64,000 nt of DNA from Rheinheimera sp. A13L (GTDB lineage: Bacteria; Pseudomonadota; Gammaproteobacteria; Enterobacterales; Alteromonadaceae): positions 104,911 to 168,910 of the forward strand of contig NZ_AFHI01000067.1 of the NCBI RefSeq assembly GCF_000217935.1, written 5' to 3'. Below the pieces are notes generated by a model. The model was not told the DNA's origin. It saw only the letters and a list, made by a program, of their open reading frames with translations, and ran no database searches. Positions 38,782-47,996 of this stretch are shown here, piece by piece. A program made the translations under genes and the position numbers. Within the stretch, counting starts at the first letter, position 1, and each line of letters begins with the position of its first letter.

Positions 38782-39710
38782 AGCAGCAGCAGGGGTTTAC
38801 TTTATCTGAGCTGATGATTGCTATGCTGCTAGGCTTGTTGCTGACAGGTTCTGTGATAGGGGTGTATTTATCCAATAGTAAAACGGCGGAGCTGAACACA
38901 GTGTTGGGCGAATTACAAAACTCCAGCCGAACTACTTTTGAGCTGATGGCCAATGACATCCGACGCTCCGGTTATATTGGCTGTGGTAACGCGTCCCGCG
39001 TGGTGAATGTGCTCAATGCGGCTAACGTAGCAGGCTCAGCCTGGGCTGTCTGGAACGGCGGTATTGAAGGCTTTCAGCAGCCTGCTCCTGCAATGAATGG
39101 AGTGACTCCGCTGGCGGGTACAGATGCTATCCGGCTGATGTTTGGCTCTGGCCGCAGTTACAGTGTGGAATCCCATGATGCGGCACTGAGCCAACTGCTG
39201 CTCAGCACAGAGCATCAGCTGCAAAACGGTGATTTATTAATACTTTGTGATGAAACCTTAAGCAGTATTTTTAGCGTCAGCGCGACCGATCTGACCAGCG
39301 TATCCCATCAGGCCAATGCCAGCAACTGTGCTTCAGGTTTGGGTTTTCCACTCTTGTGTGATGGTGCTGCGGGAACAGTAAAACAATATGCAGTTAATTC
39401 GATGCTGATGAACTTTGATTCTGTCAGTTGGTATGTAGCCACCAGCACTGATCAACAAAACACCTCTTTGTTTCGGGTCAGAAACAACAGTGCGGCTGAA
39501 GAAATTCTTTATGGTGTCACTGATTTACAGCTGGAGTTTATGGACGAACGCAGCAGAAGCTGGCGTGACGCCAATCAGGTACTGGACTGGATGGATATTA
39601 TTTCGGTGCGCATTTCATTGCAGTTTGCCGCTACCGGGGCTTCTGATCTGCAGTTACCAGAACAAATGAGCCGGATGAATTATCAGATCAGCATCAGGAA
39701 CAGGATTTGA
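38778..39710 (+). CDS. pilW: Minor pilin PilW (set 1)
   Basis: A 310-residue prepilin, the size usual for PilW. Processing site QQG-FTLSE followed by LMIAMLLGLLLTGSVIGVYL. Later segments NSSRTTFELMANDIRRSGYIGCGN and GVTDLQLEFMDERS are typical of the family. Overlaps with the preceding and following genes indicate tight cotranslation. Confidence 0.88.
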   Translation: MKQQQGFTLSELMIAMLLGLLLTGSVIGVYLSNSKTAELNTVLGELQNSSRTTFELMANDIRRSGYIGCGNASRVVNVLNAANVAGSAWAVWNGGIEGFQQPAPAMNGVTPLAGTDAIRLMFGSGRSYSVESHDAALSQLLLSTEHQLQNGDLLILCDETLSSIFSVSATDLTSVSHQANASNCASGLGFPLLCDGAAGTVKQYAVNSMLMNFDSVSWYVATSTDQQNTSLFRVRNNSAAEEILYGVTDLQLEFMDERSRSWRDANQVLDWMDIISVRISLQFAATGASDLQLPEQMSRMNYQISIRNRI

Positions 39711-39712
39711 TT

Positions 39713-40243
39713 ATGAAAGCAGTGGGAATTCAGTCCTCTCATCCCATTCATCAACAGCAAGGCATAGTGCTGGTCATTAGCTTATTGTTGTTATTGGCCA
39801 TTACCTTGGTCGCCGTAAGCAGTATGCAATCAAGTTTATTGCAGGAGCGAATGAGCGCCAATTTGTACGACCGGCAATCGTCCTACCAGCAGGTAGAAGC
39901 GGCGTTATTGGAGGCTGAGGGTATACTGAATGTGAACGACCCTGTGGCGCTGATTGATGGTGCAGGAGTTTATGATTTACCTGTGGTTGGCGCTGACGAT
40001 CGCTGGAATGACAACGGGCTGCTTTGGCTACCAGCTACAGCACTGAATAACGACAGCGAAACCGGTGCACAGTTTCTGATTGAATATATGGGCGACTGGC
40101 CTTATCCGCCTGAATGCGCTGATGTGGCCAGTAAAGACAAAATTTCTGTGGGTTGTTTATCACCCACTTTTCGTATTACGGCACGTACTGTGTCAGACAA
40201 CGGCAGGGCTGCGGTCATGCTGCAAAGTTTATTCAGGCGCTAA
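39713..40243 (+). CDS. pilX: Minor pilin PilX (set 1)
   Basis: A 176-residue PilX. The leader ends HQQQG, and the mature protein would start IVLVISLLLLLAITLVAVSS. Position 5 is not Glu, as is usual for PilX/GspK-type tip pilins. The ERMSANLYDRQSSYQQVEAAL segment is typical. The ATG at 39713 is preferred to an overlapping TTG at 39707. It is 18 bp from pilY1. Confidence 0.88.
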   Translation: MKAVGIQSSHPIHQQQGIVLVISLLLLLAITLVAVSSMQSSLLQERMSANLYDRQSSYQQVEAALLEAEGILNVNDPVALIDGAGVYDLPVVGADDRWNDNGLLWLPATALNNDSETGAQFLIEYMGDWPYPPECADVASKDKISVGCLSPTFRITARTVSDNGRAAVMLQSLFRR

Positions 40244-40261
40244 TCTGCTGAGGCTGATGTG

Positions 40262-43200
40262 ATGAAACTAAAAACATCGTGCATAAGACCCATGGCATTG
40301 AGTTTAATGCTTACCAGCTTTTACAGTATCGCCGCGCTTGATTTAACCTCACCGCCACTGCAAACTGGCAGCTCGGTAGAACCCAATATCATGTTTATTA
40401 TTGATGACTCAGGTTCAATGCACTGGGAAATTACCCCGGATCTTTATGCAGATAATCCACATTATGTTTATCCCAGAGTGACGGGTATTTATGGTGATGG
40501 AGACGCCACTCATCATGTAGTCTCTTTTCGGGATGAAAGTAATGCGACGAATCTGAACGCCACCAATAATAATGAGGCTTTGTATTCCAGAGCTATGCGC
40601 TCCTATGCGCTGAATAAATCCTACTATAATCCGTCTATTACTTATAAGCCCTGGATTAAAGCTGATGGCACTTCGTATCCGAATTCCAACCCCGCTGCGG
40701 CTTATCATCATCCATTCCGCACGTTCAAAGGCAGCCGCAACCTGACTGTGAATGAAACATCCAGCGCGACCTGGCGTTATTGCACTATTACGGCAACAAC
40801 AAAAAGCAATTGCCAGAACACTTCAGCAAGCCGGACTTTTTACCCTGCGGTGTATTACCAGCATACAGGCGGTAGTTTATTTACCTACACCAATTATCAG
40901 CGTGTAGAAATTAATGCCGCCACCTTAAGCTACAGTGGTGAAGGGCGGGTGAATCGAACGGATTGCACTGCGGGTACCTGCAGCTACGATCAGGAAATGC
41001 AGAATTTTGCCAACTGGTATACTTATTACCGCTCACGCTTATTGGCTTCTCAGGCCGGTATAGGCCGTGCTTTTTCTACTCAAACCGAAGCGTTAAGGGT
41101 GGGTTTTGGTGCTATTAATAAAGGCAGCAGCACAGTAGATGGCTCCAGTATCAGCACTATTGTGAATGGAGTGCGGCCTTTTACCGGCAATGCCAAACAA
41201 AATTTTTACGATCAACTGTATGAACGGATATACGACTACAGCGGCACCCCACTGCGCAAAGCCTTAAATGACGCAGGTTTGTACTATTCCAGAACCGACA
41301 ACAAAGGCCCATGGGGAGAAGATCCGGGGACTGATGATGCTAGCCAACATATTATGTGCCGCCAGAGTTACAGCATTTTGATGACAGATGGCTACTGGAG
41401 CGAAGACAGCGCATCACAAGCGCAAACCAGTGCAGCGCGTAATAACAACGATGGCAGTACCACCAATAATCAAACCATCAGCAGGCCAGGCGGGACCTCT
41501 TATGTCTATGCGCCATCAGGGCCGTTTTCGGATGGCCGCAGTAATACACTGGCTGATGTAGCTATGTACTACTGGAAGCGGGATTTACGCACCGATCTGG
41601 ATAACTTAGTCCCCACCAGCCCTATTAATCCGGCCTTTTGGCAGCATATGGTCACTTTTGGTGTCGGCCTTGGAGTCGAAGGCACTATTAGTTCTACTAC
41701 AGCTTTTAATGCTATTGGCTCGGCCAGTGCTATTTCATGGCCAGATCCTTTAGCCACCCAACCAGCAAAAATTGATGATTTATTACATGCGGCTGTGAAC
41801 AGCAGAGGGGGCTTTTTCAGTGCGGCTGACCCGGACACTTTTGCCACAGGATTATCCAATACCTTGTCCGCTATTATTGCCCGGGTGGCGTCTGGGTCGA
41901 ATTTAGCGGGCACCACCACCTCCTTGCAGGCGGAACAAAGTGTGTATCAGGGCCGCTTTAACAGCGGTGACTGGAGTGGTGATCTGGTGAATTACAATAT
42001 TGAAGACACCACCAGTTATGTCTGGAGTGCGGCTGAAGAAATGCCGGATTGGGACGACAGAGTGATTTATTTTGGCAAAACAGAAACTGCTGCAGATGTG
42101 TTTGTCTGGGCCAACTTAACCAGTGGTGTTGGCAGTCAACAAGCGGCTTTGGGCAGCAGCAATGTGGTGGATTATTTACGTGGTAACAGCGCACTGGAGC
42201 AACAAAATGGTGGCAGCTACCGCAACAGATCCACAGCTTTAGGTGATATTGCCAACTCCTCTCCTGTGTATGTAGGCGCACCTGTGAATTTTAATTACCA
42301 TGCTTACAGCTGGCCTGAGTCCAGTAGTTACAAAGCGCATATCGCGGCTTATAAAAACCGGCAGCCACTGATTTATGTCGGTGCTAATGACGGTATGTTG
42401 CATGCGTTTAATGCCACCACTGGTGCTGAAGCTTTTGCTTATGTGCCAAAGCAGATGCTGACGGCAGCAACAAACCTCAAGGCCCTGAGTGAACCCAATG
42501 TCAGTGGGGTGATCCAAAAAGATTATTTTGTCGATGGCACAGCAGTGTCTGCCGATGTGTATTTTGATGGCAGTTGGCGTACTGTGCTGGTTGGCAGCAC
42601 TGGCCGGGGCGGCAATAGTTTGTTTGCCCTTGATATTACCGACCCTGGGCAAATCAGCGAAGCCAGTTTGTTATGGGATAAAAGCTTTCCAGAGTTAGGG
42701 ATCACTACAGCCAAACCTGTGGTGACTCGCTTAAATAACGGCAAATGGGCTGTGGTGATTGGTTATGGCTACAACAACAGCACAGGCCGGCCTGGCTTGT
42801 TAGTGCTGGATATCGAAACTGGGATTTCTATGGCTGCCGGTAATGATCTGGAAGTGACAACGGGTTCAGGGGATACAGGTTTAGGGCAGATTGAAGGCTG
42901 GGATTACAGCAAAAATGGCAATACGGACTGGTTTTTTGCCGGAGATTTACAAGGCAATGTCTGGAAGTTTGATTTATCGTCAAACAACCCGGGAAACTGG
43001 GGTATAGCTTATGGCGGCGGGCCTTTGTATCAGGCTGAAGATGCGGCTGGTGATCCACAATCTATTACCGGCGGCATAGCGCTGGGGTCTGAACCTAAAA
43101 CCGGCAAGTTGTGGCTGTTTTTTGGCACAGGCCGCTATCTGGAAACACCAGACCCTCAACTGGATGACGAACAAAGCTGGTACGGCATTATGGACGGCAC

Positions 43201-43717
43201 TGCTTTGTCTGGCCGGGCTTTACTTAAAGAGCGAACTTTAACCAACGTCAGCCACAGCAATGGCACAGAAGGACGCACTGTGTCTGCTTCTGCCGCTAAT
43301 GATATGGCTGGTTTTCAAGGCTGGTTTATCGACCTGCCCGATACCCGTGAACGTATTGTGTCGTCGCCTCGTTTAGTGGGCACCACTTTAGTGGTGAACA
43401 GCATTATCCCGGACAGCAATGTGTGTAATCCGGAAGGGGATGGTTATGTCATGGCCATCGATCCTTTTCATGGTGGCCGCTTGAAATACCACTTCTTCGA
43501 TATTTCAGGCGATGAAGGTTTTAATCAGGACGATGGGGTGGCAGAAGGGGATGAGATAGTGGAATTGTCCGGTGTACGTTTTAACAGTATGCCAACTGAA
43601 CCTTTGTTTTTTGAAGACAAAATGGCGGTAGGTTTGGCCGACACCAATGTGGTGAATTTAGACGTAAACACTCAAATCAGACGTGGCCGCGTGTCATGGC
43701 GAGAGGTAGACAACTAA
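40262..43717 (+). CDS. pilY1: PilY1 pilus tip adhesin and assembly factor
   Basis: A 1151-residue exported protein. After the signal peptide a von Willebrand A-like domain starts with a metal-ion-dependent adhesion site, IMFIIDDSGSM (near residue 45). The C-terminal half is the PilY1 beta-propeller (IYVGANDGMLHAFNA; GWDYSKNGNTDWFFAGDLQG, with the Asp-rich calcium loop near residues 881-889). PilY1 sits at the pilus tip, counters retraction and mediates adhesion and surface sensing. The ATG at 40262 follows GAGG; a GTG one codon earlier is possible. Full-length, with no sign of decay. Confidence 0.93.
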   Translation: MKLKTSCIRPMALSLMLTSFYSIAALDLTSPPLQTGSSVEPNIMFIIDDSGSMHWEITPDLYADNPHYVYPRVTGIYGDGDATHHVVSFRDESNATNLNATNNNEALYSRAMRSYALNKSYYNPSITYKPWIKADGTSYPNSNPAAAYHHPFRTFKGSRNLTVNETSSATWRYCTITATTKSNCQNTSASRTFYPAVYYQHTGGSLFTYTNYQRVEINAATLSYSGEGRVNRTDCTAGTCSYDQEMQNFANWYTYYRSRLLASQAGIGRAFSTQTEALRVGFGAINKGSSTVDGSSISTIVNGVRPFTGNAKQNFYDQLYERIYDYSGTPLRKALNDAGLYYSRTDNKGPWGEDPGTDDASQHIMCRQSYSILMTDGYWSEDSASQAQTSAARNNNDGSTTNNQTISRPGGTSYVYAPSGPFSDGRSNTLADVAMYYWKRDLRTDLDNLVPTSPINPAFWQHMVTFGVGLGVEGTISSTTAFNAIGSASAISWPDPLATQPAKIDDLLHAAVNSRGGFFSAADPDTFATGLSNTLSAIIARVASGSNLAGTTTSLQAEQSVYQGRFNSGDWSGDLVNYNIEDTTSYVWSAAEEMPDWDDRVIYFGKTETAADVFVWANLTSGVGSQQAALGSSNVVDYLRGNSALEQQNGGSYRNRSTALGDIANSSPVYVGAPVNFNYHAYSWPESSSYKAHIAAYKNRQPLIYVGANDGMLHAFNATTGAEAFAYVPKQMLTAATNLKALSEPNVSGVIQKDYFVDGTAVSADVYFDGSWRTVLVGSTGRGGNSLFALDITDPGQISEASLLWDKSFPELGITTAKPVVTRLNNGKWAVVIGYGYNNSTGRPGLLVLDIETGISMAAGNDLEVTTGSGDTGLGQIEGWDYSKNGNTDWFFAGDLQGNVWKFDLSSNNPGNWGIAYGGGPLYQAEDAAGDPQSITGGIALGSEPKTGKLWLFFGTGRYLETPDPQLDDEQSWYGIMDGTALSGRALLKERTLTNVSHSNGTEGRTVSASAANDMAGFQGWFIDLPDTRERIVSSPRLVGTTLVVNSIIPDSNVCNPEGDGYVMAIDPFHGGRLKYHFFDISGDEGFNQDDGVAEGDEIVELSGVRFNSMPTEPLFFEDKMAVGLADTNVVNLDVNTQIRRGRVSWREVDN

Positions 43718-44142
43718 TGCAAAGTACCAGATCTCATGGGTTTTCTCTGGTGGAGTTACTGATAGCCATTACGATCATAGGCACTTTAACTGCTATTGCT
43801 GTGCCTTCGTATCAGGGCTATATGCTGGGCAGCGCCCGTGCCAGTGCTACCGCCTGTTTATTGGAATACGCCCAGTTTATGGAAAGGGTGTATACCACCA
43901 ATATGACGTACGCTACCAATAATGGCGCAGCAACAGAGTTGCCAACACTGCAATGCAGCAATGACTTATCCGACCGTTTTAACTTTGATCTTGATAATTT
44001 AGCCAGCCGCACTTTTACCCTGACAGCAACAGCCAAAAGTGCACAAGCCGCTGACGACTGCACTTCATTAAGCTACAACCAGGCGGGTATTAAAGGCGCC
44101 AACGGTGGCACTGGTGCGACCATTGTGAAAAAGTGCTGGTAG
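43717..44142 (+). CDS. pilE: Type IV pilin PilE (set 1)
   Basis: A 141-residue prepilin with a short leader and site SHG-FSLVE, then LLIAITIIGTLTAIAVPSYQGYM, the classic PilE/minor pilin helix. A C-terminal disulfide pair (DDCTSL..KKCW) is visible. The ATG overlaps the pilY1 stop (TAATG). The later in-frame start is chosen over 43696, which lies inside pilY1 without a better ribosome-binding site. No terminator separates it from the second minor-pilin set. Confidence 0.9.
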   Translation: MQSTRSHGFSLVELLIAITIIGTLTAIAVPSYQGYMLGSARASATACLLEYAQFMERVYTTNMTYATNNGAATELPTLQCSNDLSDRFNFDLDNLASRTFTLTATAKSAQAADDCTSLSYNQAGIKGANGGTGATIVKKCW

Positions 44143-44205
44143 GATTTGACCTTTTAAGGAACGCAGGTAAATTTAAAGTAAACGGACTTTCACAGGCGCA
44201 AGGAT

Positions 44206-44697
44206 ATGCCGAATGCCTCTGGTTTTACCTTAACCGAAGTTCTGATCAGTTTATTATTGCTCTGTCTTACAGGGCTTGGCGTTTTAAGTGCGTCTTTATT
44301 TGCCCGTCAGCAAGTGATCATGGCAACCCAGCAAACCATAGCTCTGTCTTTAACCACTGAACTCGCCAGCCGTATGGCAAGTCATGACAGTTCTGCTGGC
44401 TATTATGAGGGCGTTCATCCGCTCTGGACAACTACTGAATCTGCTGAGTGCACTGACCGTCATTCCTGTGATGCGGAACAGCTGAGTCAGTTTCATTTAT
44501 ACAGCACCTTAAGTGCGTCAGGTCACCCCCAAAGTTTACAGCTACTGCAACAACCTGCGCTTTGTATTCGCCAGCAGGCAGATCAGAAACTGGTGCAGTT
44601 AAGCTGGCGGTCTCAGGCCAAAGTTCAAATTCAGCGCCCGGTCTCCGTTTGCGATTTATCGCCTAACCGGCTGCAACTTTCTGTGGTGGTGCCTTAA
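44206..44697 (+). CDS. PilV-like minor pilin (set 2)
   Basis: A 163-residue prepilin. Six-residue leader, site ASG-FTLTE, then VLISLLLLCLTGLGVLSASL, a PilV-type helix. Four later cysteines (SAECTDRHSCD, LCIRQQ, VCDLS) suggest two disulfides. It opens the second minor-pilin set, 63 bp after pilE, and ends 1 bp before the next gene. Sequence similarity to PilV of set 1 is confined to the helix, so this is not a recent duplication. Confidence 0.82.
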   Translation: MPNASGFTLTEVLISLLLLCLTGLGVLSASLFARQQVIMATQQTIALSLTTELASRMASHDSSAGYYEGVHPLWTTTESAECTDRHSCDAEQLSQFHLYSTLSASGHPQSLQLLQQPALCIRQQADQKLVQLSWRSQAKVQIQRPVSVCDLSPNRLQLSVVVP

Positions 44698-44698
44698 G

Positions 44699-45640
44699 AT
44701 GCGCGGTTTTACCTTACTGGAAGTATTGATCAGTCTGACTTTAGGTTTAGTTTTGATGACCTTTTTGATCGGGACTTTGTTTGCCACTCAGCAATCCAAT
44801 CGACAAACCCAACAGCTGGTGCAATTGCAGAAAAATAGCCAGATGTTGCTGAGTTTGTTTCAGTCTGAGTTGCCAAATATGATGTTTTTCGCTGGTCGTA
44901 GTCTGGCGGATGTGGCTTCAGCTTCGCATCAGTTGCCTCCGGTATTAGGGGATTGTATCGCGGAGTTGGATGTCGGCAGTTTCCCTATGAAAGACCAGCC
45001 TTATCTGACGCTTTATGCAGAACAAGTGAAACAACAAAAGCATCTGAGCTGCTTAAATCAGCCCAAAGCTGGCTCTGAATTATTGCAGTTCAAACGTCTG
45101 GTTGGCAGCAGCGTGTTCGCCACTCAGATGCGCACAAACCGGTTTTATTTTGAAACTTCAGCGGCGAGCAGTCGTTTTGTCAATAGTTCCAGTGCTGAGT
45201 TGATTCCGGATTCATTGTACTGGCCTTTTTCCCATGAAGTTTTTTACATCAGCGAACAAAAACATGCGGGCAAGACAGTGCCGGTTTTAATGCGCAAACG
45301 CTTAATTCGCAATGCGGCAGGACAATCCATTATGGATACCGATTCCATTATGGATGGCGTGGAGCGTATGCATTTCGAATTTGGTTTAGACGCCAATTTA
45401 GATGGTCAGGTGGATTATTACCTGACTACTGCACAAATGCAGCCACAGCATTGGCAGCAGCAAAAACACCGCATTATCAATATTAAGTTTTACTTGTTGT
45501 TACGTAGTTTAGATGAAGACTTTAGTTACCAAAACAATCAGCTTTATCAGATGGGACAAGAGTGGTTTAAAGCTCCCTCTGATCCGTTCCGACGCCTGTT
45601 AGTCAGCAGTTCTGTGGCATTTAGCAACACACGCTTATAA
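44699..45640 (+). CDS. PilW-like minor pilin (set 2)
   Basis: A 313-residue prepilin with a two-residue leader (MRG-FTLLE) and helix VLISLTLGLVLMTFLIGTLF. Length and the segment MDGVERMHFEFGLDANLDGQVDYY (compare GVTDLQLEFMDER in set 1) identify it as PilW-like. DANLDGQVD looks like a possible calcium-binding loop. Tight spacing to its neighbours. Confidence 0.82.
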   Translation: MRGFTLLEVLISLTLGLVLMTFLIGTLFATQQSNRQTQQLVQLQKNSQMLLSLFQSELPNMMFFAGRSLADVASASHQLPPVLGDCIAELDVGSFPMKDQPYLTLYAEQVKQQKHLSCLNQPKAGSELLQFKRLVGSSVFATQMRTNRFYFETSAASSRFVNSSSAELIPDSLYWPFSHEVFYISEQKHAGKTVPVLMRKRLIRNAAGQSIMDTDSIMDGVERMHFEFGLDANLDGQVDYYLTTAQMQPQHWQQQKHRIINIKFYLLLRSLDEDFSYQNNQLYQMGQEWFKAPSDPFRRLLVSSSVAFSNTRL

Positions 45641-45652
45641 AAGGAGGTCGTT

Positions 45653-46036
45653 ATGATGTTGAGTTCTAAAGGTTTTATTCTGGTTACCACCTTAATATTA
45701 ATGCTGATTTTAACCTGCATTACTATACCTATGCTGGTTCAAACCAGCTTGAGTCAAAAGTTGGCGGGTAGTGCCACTTTAGCTGTGCAGTTAAAGCAGC
45801 AAACCCAAAGTAAGCATGTGCAGCAATTGCAACAGCTGAAACAAGGTGACTTTGAGTCCAGGGTTTTTACGGTCGTTCCCTGTCCTGCACTTTATGCTGC
45901 CTGGAGCGATCTCTCGTTGCAGTGCGAGTGGCATCAGCTTCGCACTGCCGGAGGGGCGTTGCATCATCAGCATAGTGTGACCAGCTTTTTAGTCAGGCAA
46001 TCTTTGCCTGAAGGGGGCAGGGATGGGCTTTATTAG
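45653..46036 (+). CDS. PilX-like minor pilin (set 2), short
   Basis: A 127-residue prepilin-like protein with site SKG-FILVT and helix TLILMLILTCITIPMLVQTSL. Position 5 is not Glu, as in PilX. It is shorter than the 176-residue PilX of set 1. A ribosome-binding site AAGGAGG lies just upstream. Its last 14 bases overlap the next gene. Confidence 0.78.
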   Translation: MMLSSKGFILVTTLILMLILTCITIPMLVQTSLSQKLAGSATLAVQLKQQTQSKHVQQLQQLKQGDFESRVFTVVPCPALYAAWSDLSLQCEWHQLRTAGGALHHQHSVTSFLVRQSLPEGGRDGLY

Positions 46037-47585
46037 GCTTGGACTCTGGCTGTTGTTATTCAGTCATCCACTGTCAGCAGACAACTACTGGAGCCATATA
46101 CCGGGTTTTGGTTCAGTGCAACTGACAGAACTAAACCAGGAGCAGCATACTGCATTAGCGAGCCATTTAAAGCTGAGTCAGGAAGATACCAAAGCCTGGC
46201 TGGGTCATCTGCCTGCTCAATTGGAGGCTTTATCCTGCAGTACACTGGATGCACAAAGTCAGCCCTTGCCTGCTTATGTTGATGCAGACTATCAGGTGGT
46301 CAGCTATGCAGGCGTGTTGAAATTCAAAGCGGATGATCAGACGAAAGACACCCTCTGGTGGCTACCCTGGCCGTTATTACCCTCCTTAGCGCAGATCAGA
46401 GCTGAACTGGAAGATTTGGCTCTGCAGGTTCATCAGCCGCTGCTGCTCACTGAGCAAGAGCTGAAACAAAATGGTCAGTTTATTCTTATCAGTGGCAGCA
46501 GCAATCAGAGTCCGTCGTATTTTGCCCTAAAGCTCAACCCCCTGCATCTGCCGGAACTTTTGTGGTCTGCCACTACTGCAGTGGCTGGTTTTGAAGAATT
46601 AACAGGTGCTATGGCGCAACCTGTATTACTGGCAGAGCAGGCTCAGGGGCCGGGTGATTCGCTTTTGTCGCTTTTGTTACCTAATACCGGAGCTACGAAG
46701 CAAAAAACGCTGTTTTATCAAGTGGAAGCCTTTACAGGCAAGGTGCGTGGCAGGCTAATCGCCGGGCAGAAAGTGTCTGACTTATCCGGCGCCTTGACTG
46801 TGTACGATCAAAACAGGGATTCAATTTCAGACAGTCTGATCTTCAGCACCAAAGCGGGTCAGGTCTGGTTGGCTCAGATGGAGCATAACCAGTTTTATAA
46901 CATCCAGCTAATCGCTGATTTGTCATCCCTTGAGTTCAGCGATATACAATTTGTCCGCACTTTGTATGCCGCAGTTCCGGTAGGAGGATCGGGCAGCGAT
47001 TTTCATTCCAGACGCAGTCAATGGCTGGTGCTGTTAGGGGCATTGCGGCAAGAAAAAAGTGTCGTAGTGCTATTAAAACTACAAGAAGGGCCACCTGCCA
47101 GGTTTGCCGATTTAGTCGACCGGACTTTGCCAGCGGCGCCTGGCCTTGCGGTGTTAACCGATCAGGACTGGCAGCAAATCCAACAGAAAGATGGTTGGTA
47201 CAGCCATATTACAGGACGTCTGACTCAGCCTCCGGTTGTCGCTGCTGGCGTGGTGTATCTAAGCCTGTTGCAGCAGGATCTAACACAGATCTGCAGCATT
47301 GATCAGGCGTCATCAGCTTTAATGGCTTTGCATTTACATCATGCGTCTTCTGTCTATCGCCAGCCTCTTTTACCTTTGGAAAAAGCCACAGGAGCCTTGG
47401 TCGTTAAAACCAATGCGCAGGGTGGCTTTTCGCTGATTGATCAGAGCCAGCAACAAGTACTCATTGATAATCTGCTGGAGATCAGTCCCGACTGCAGCCA
47501 TTGCACTCAACCTATACAACAAGGCAGCTTCCCGCGCTGGCAGTTAATGGGGACTTACCATAGTGAAGAAGGAGCTTATGAATGA
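46023..47585 (+). CDS. Short PilY-like propeller protein (set 2)
   Basis: A 520-residue exported protein (signal peptide ending SHPLSA) in the position that PilY1 holds in set 1. No von Willebrand A domain or DxSxS metal site is visible. The middle resembles the PilY1 propeller: GALTVYDQNRDSISDSLIFS (near residue 255-275) keeps a D-x-N-x-D-x-x-x-D calcium loop, followed by GQVWLAQM. GVVYLSLLQQDLTQICSIDQ matches the end of PilY proteins. It is therefore probably a minimal PilY that caps the second minor-pilin complex. The identification rests on position and these motifs. Confidence 0.65.
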   Translation: MGFIRLGLWLLLFSHPLSADNYWSHIPGFGSVQLTELNQEQHTALASHLKLSQEDTKAWLGHLPAQLEALSCSTLDAQSQPLPAYVDADYQVVSYAGVLKFKADDQTKDTLWWLPWPLLPSLAQIRAELEDLALQVHQPLLLTEQELKQNGQFILISGSSNQSPSYFALKLNPLHLPELLWSATTAVAGFEELTGAMAQPVLLAEQAQGPGDSLLSLLLPNTGATKQKTLFYQVEAFTGKVRGRLIAGQKVSDLSGALTVYDQNRDSISDSLIFSTKAGQVWLAQMEHNQFYNIQLIADLSSLEFSDIQFVRTLYAAVPVGGSGSDFHSRRSQWLVLLGALRQEKSVVVLLKLQEGPPARFADLVDRTLPAAPGLAVLTDQDWQQIQQKDGWYSHITGRLTQPPVVAAGVVYLSLLQQDLTQICSIDQASSALMALHLHHASSVYRQPLLPLEKATGALVVKTNAQGGFSLIDQSQQQVLIDNLLEISPDCSHCTQPIQQGSFPRWQLMGTYHSEEGAYE

Positions 47586-47986
47586 AGATCAGGACGCAAG
47601 GCATAGGCTTAATTGAGCTGTTGGTGGTACTGGCTATTATGGGCATTCTGGCGTCTGTGTTGTTACCTGGTTATCAGGACCATGTGTTAAAAAGCTACAG
47701 AGCTGAAGCTATGCAAGCGCTGTTGAAAGTGGCAGGTTTGCAGGAGATGTTGCTGGTTGATCAACACAGATATAGCGCCGATCTGACTGAACTGGGTTTT
47801 GCGGCTAAGCAGTTTGTCACCGAATCCGGCCGTTATAAAGTCAGTGCTGTGGTCACAGAGCAAGGTTATCAGCTCAAAGCCCAGGCACAGCAGGCTCAGA
47901 GCGAAGATAAAAGCTGTCAGGTATTTTTGCTGAACAGCTATGGCCAAAAAAGCAGTGAACCAAGTTCTGCCTGTTGGAGTTACTAA
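47582..47986 (+). CDS. PilE-like type IV pilin (set 2)
   Basis: A 134-residue prepilin with leader MKIRTQG, then IGLIELLVVLAIMGILASVL, a typical PilE helix. The body has LQEMLLVDQHRYSADLTELGF and a C-terminal cysteine pair (KSCQVF, SACWSY). It overlaps the PilY-like gene by four bases and ends 10 bp from the convergent FimT gene. Confidence 0.88.
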   Translation: MKIRTQGIGLIELLVVLAIMGILASVLLPGYQDHVLKSYRAEAMQALLKVAGLQEMLLVDQHRYSADLTELGFAAKQFVTESGRYKVSAVVTEQGYQLKAQAQQAQSEDKSCQVFLLNSYGQKSSEPSSACWSY

Positions 47987-47996
47987 ACTGCACTGC

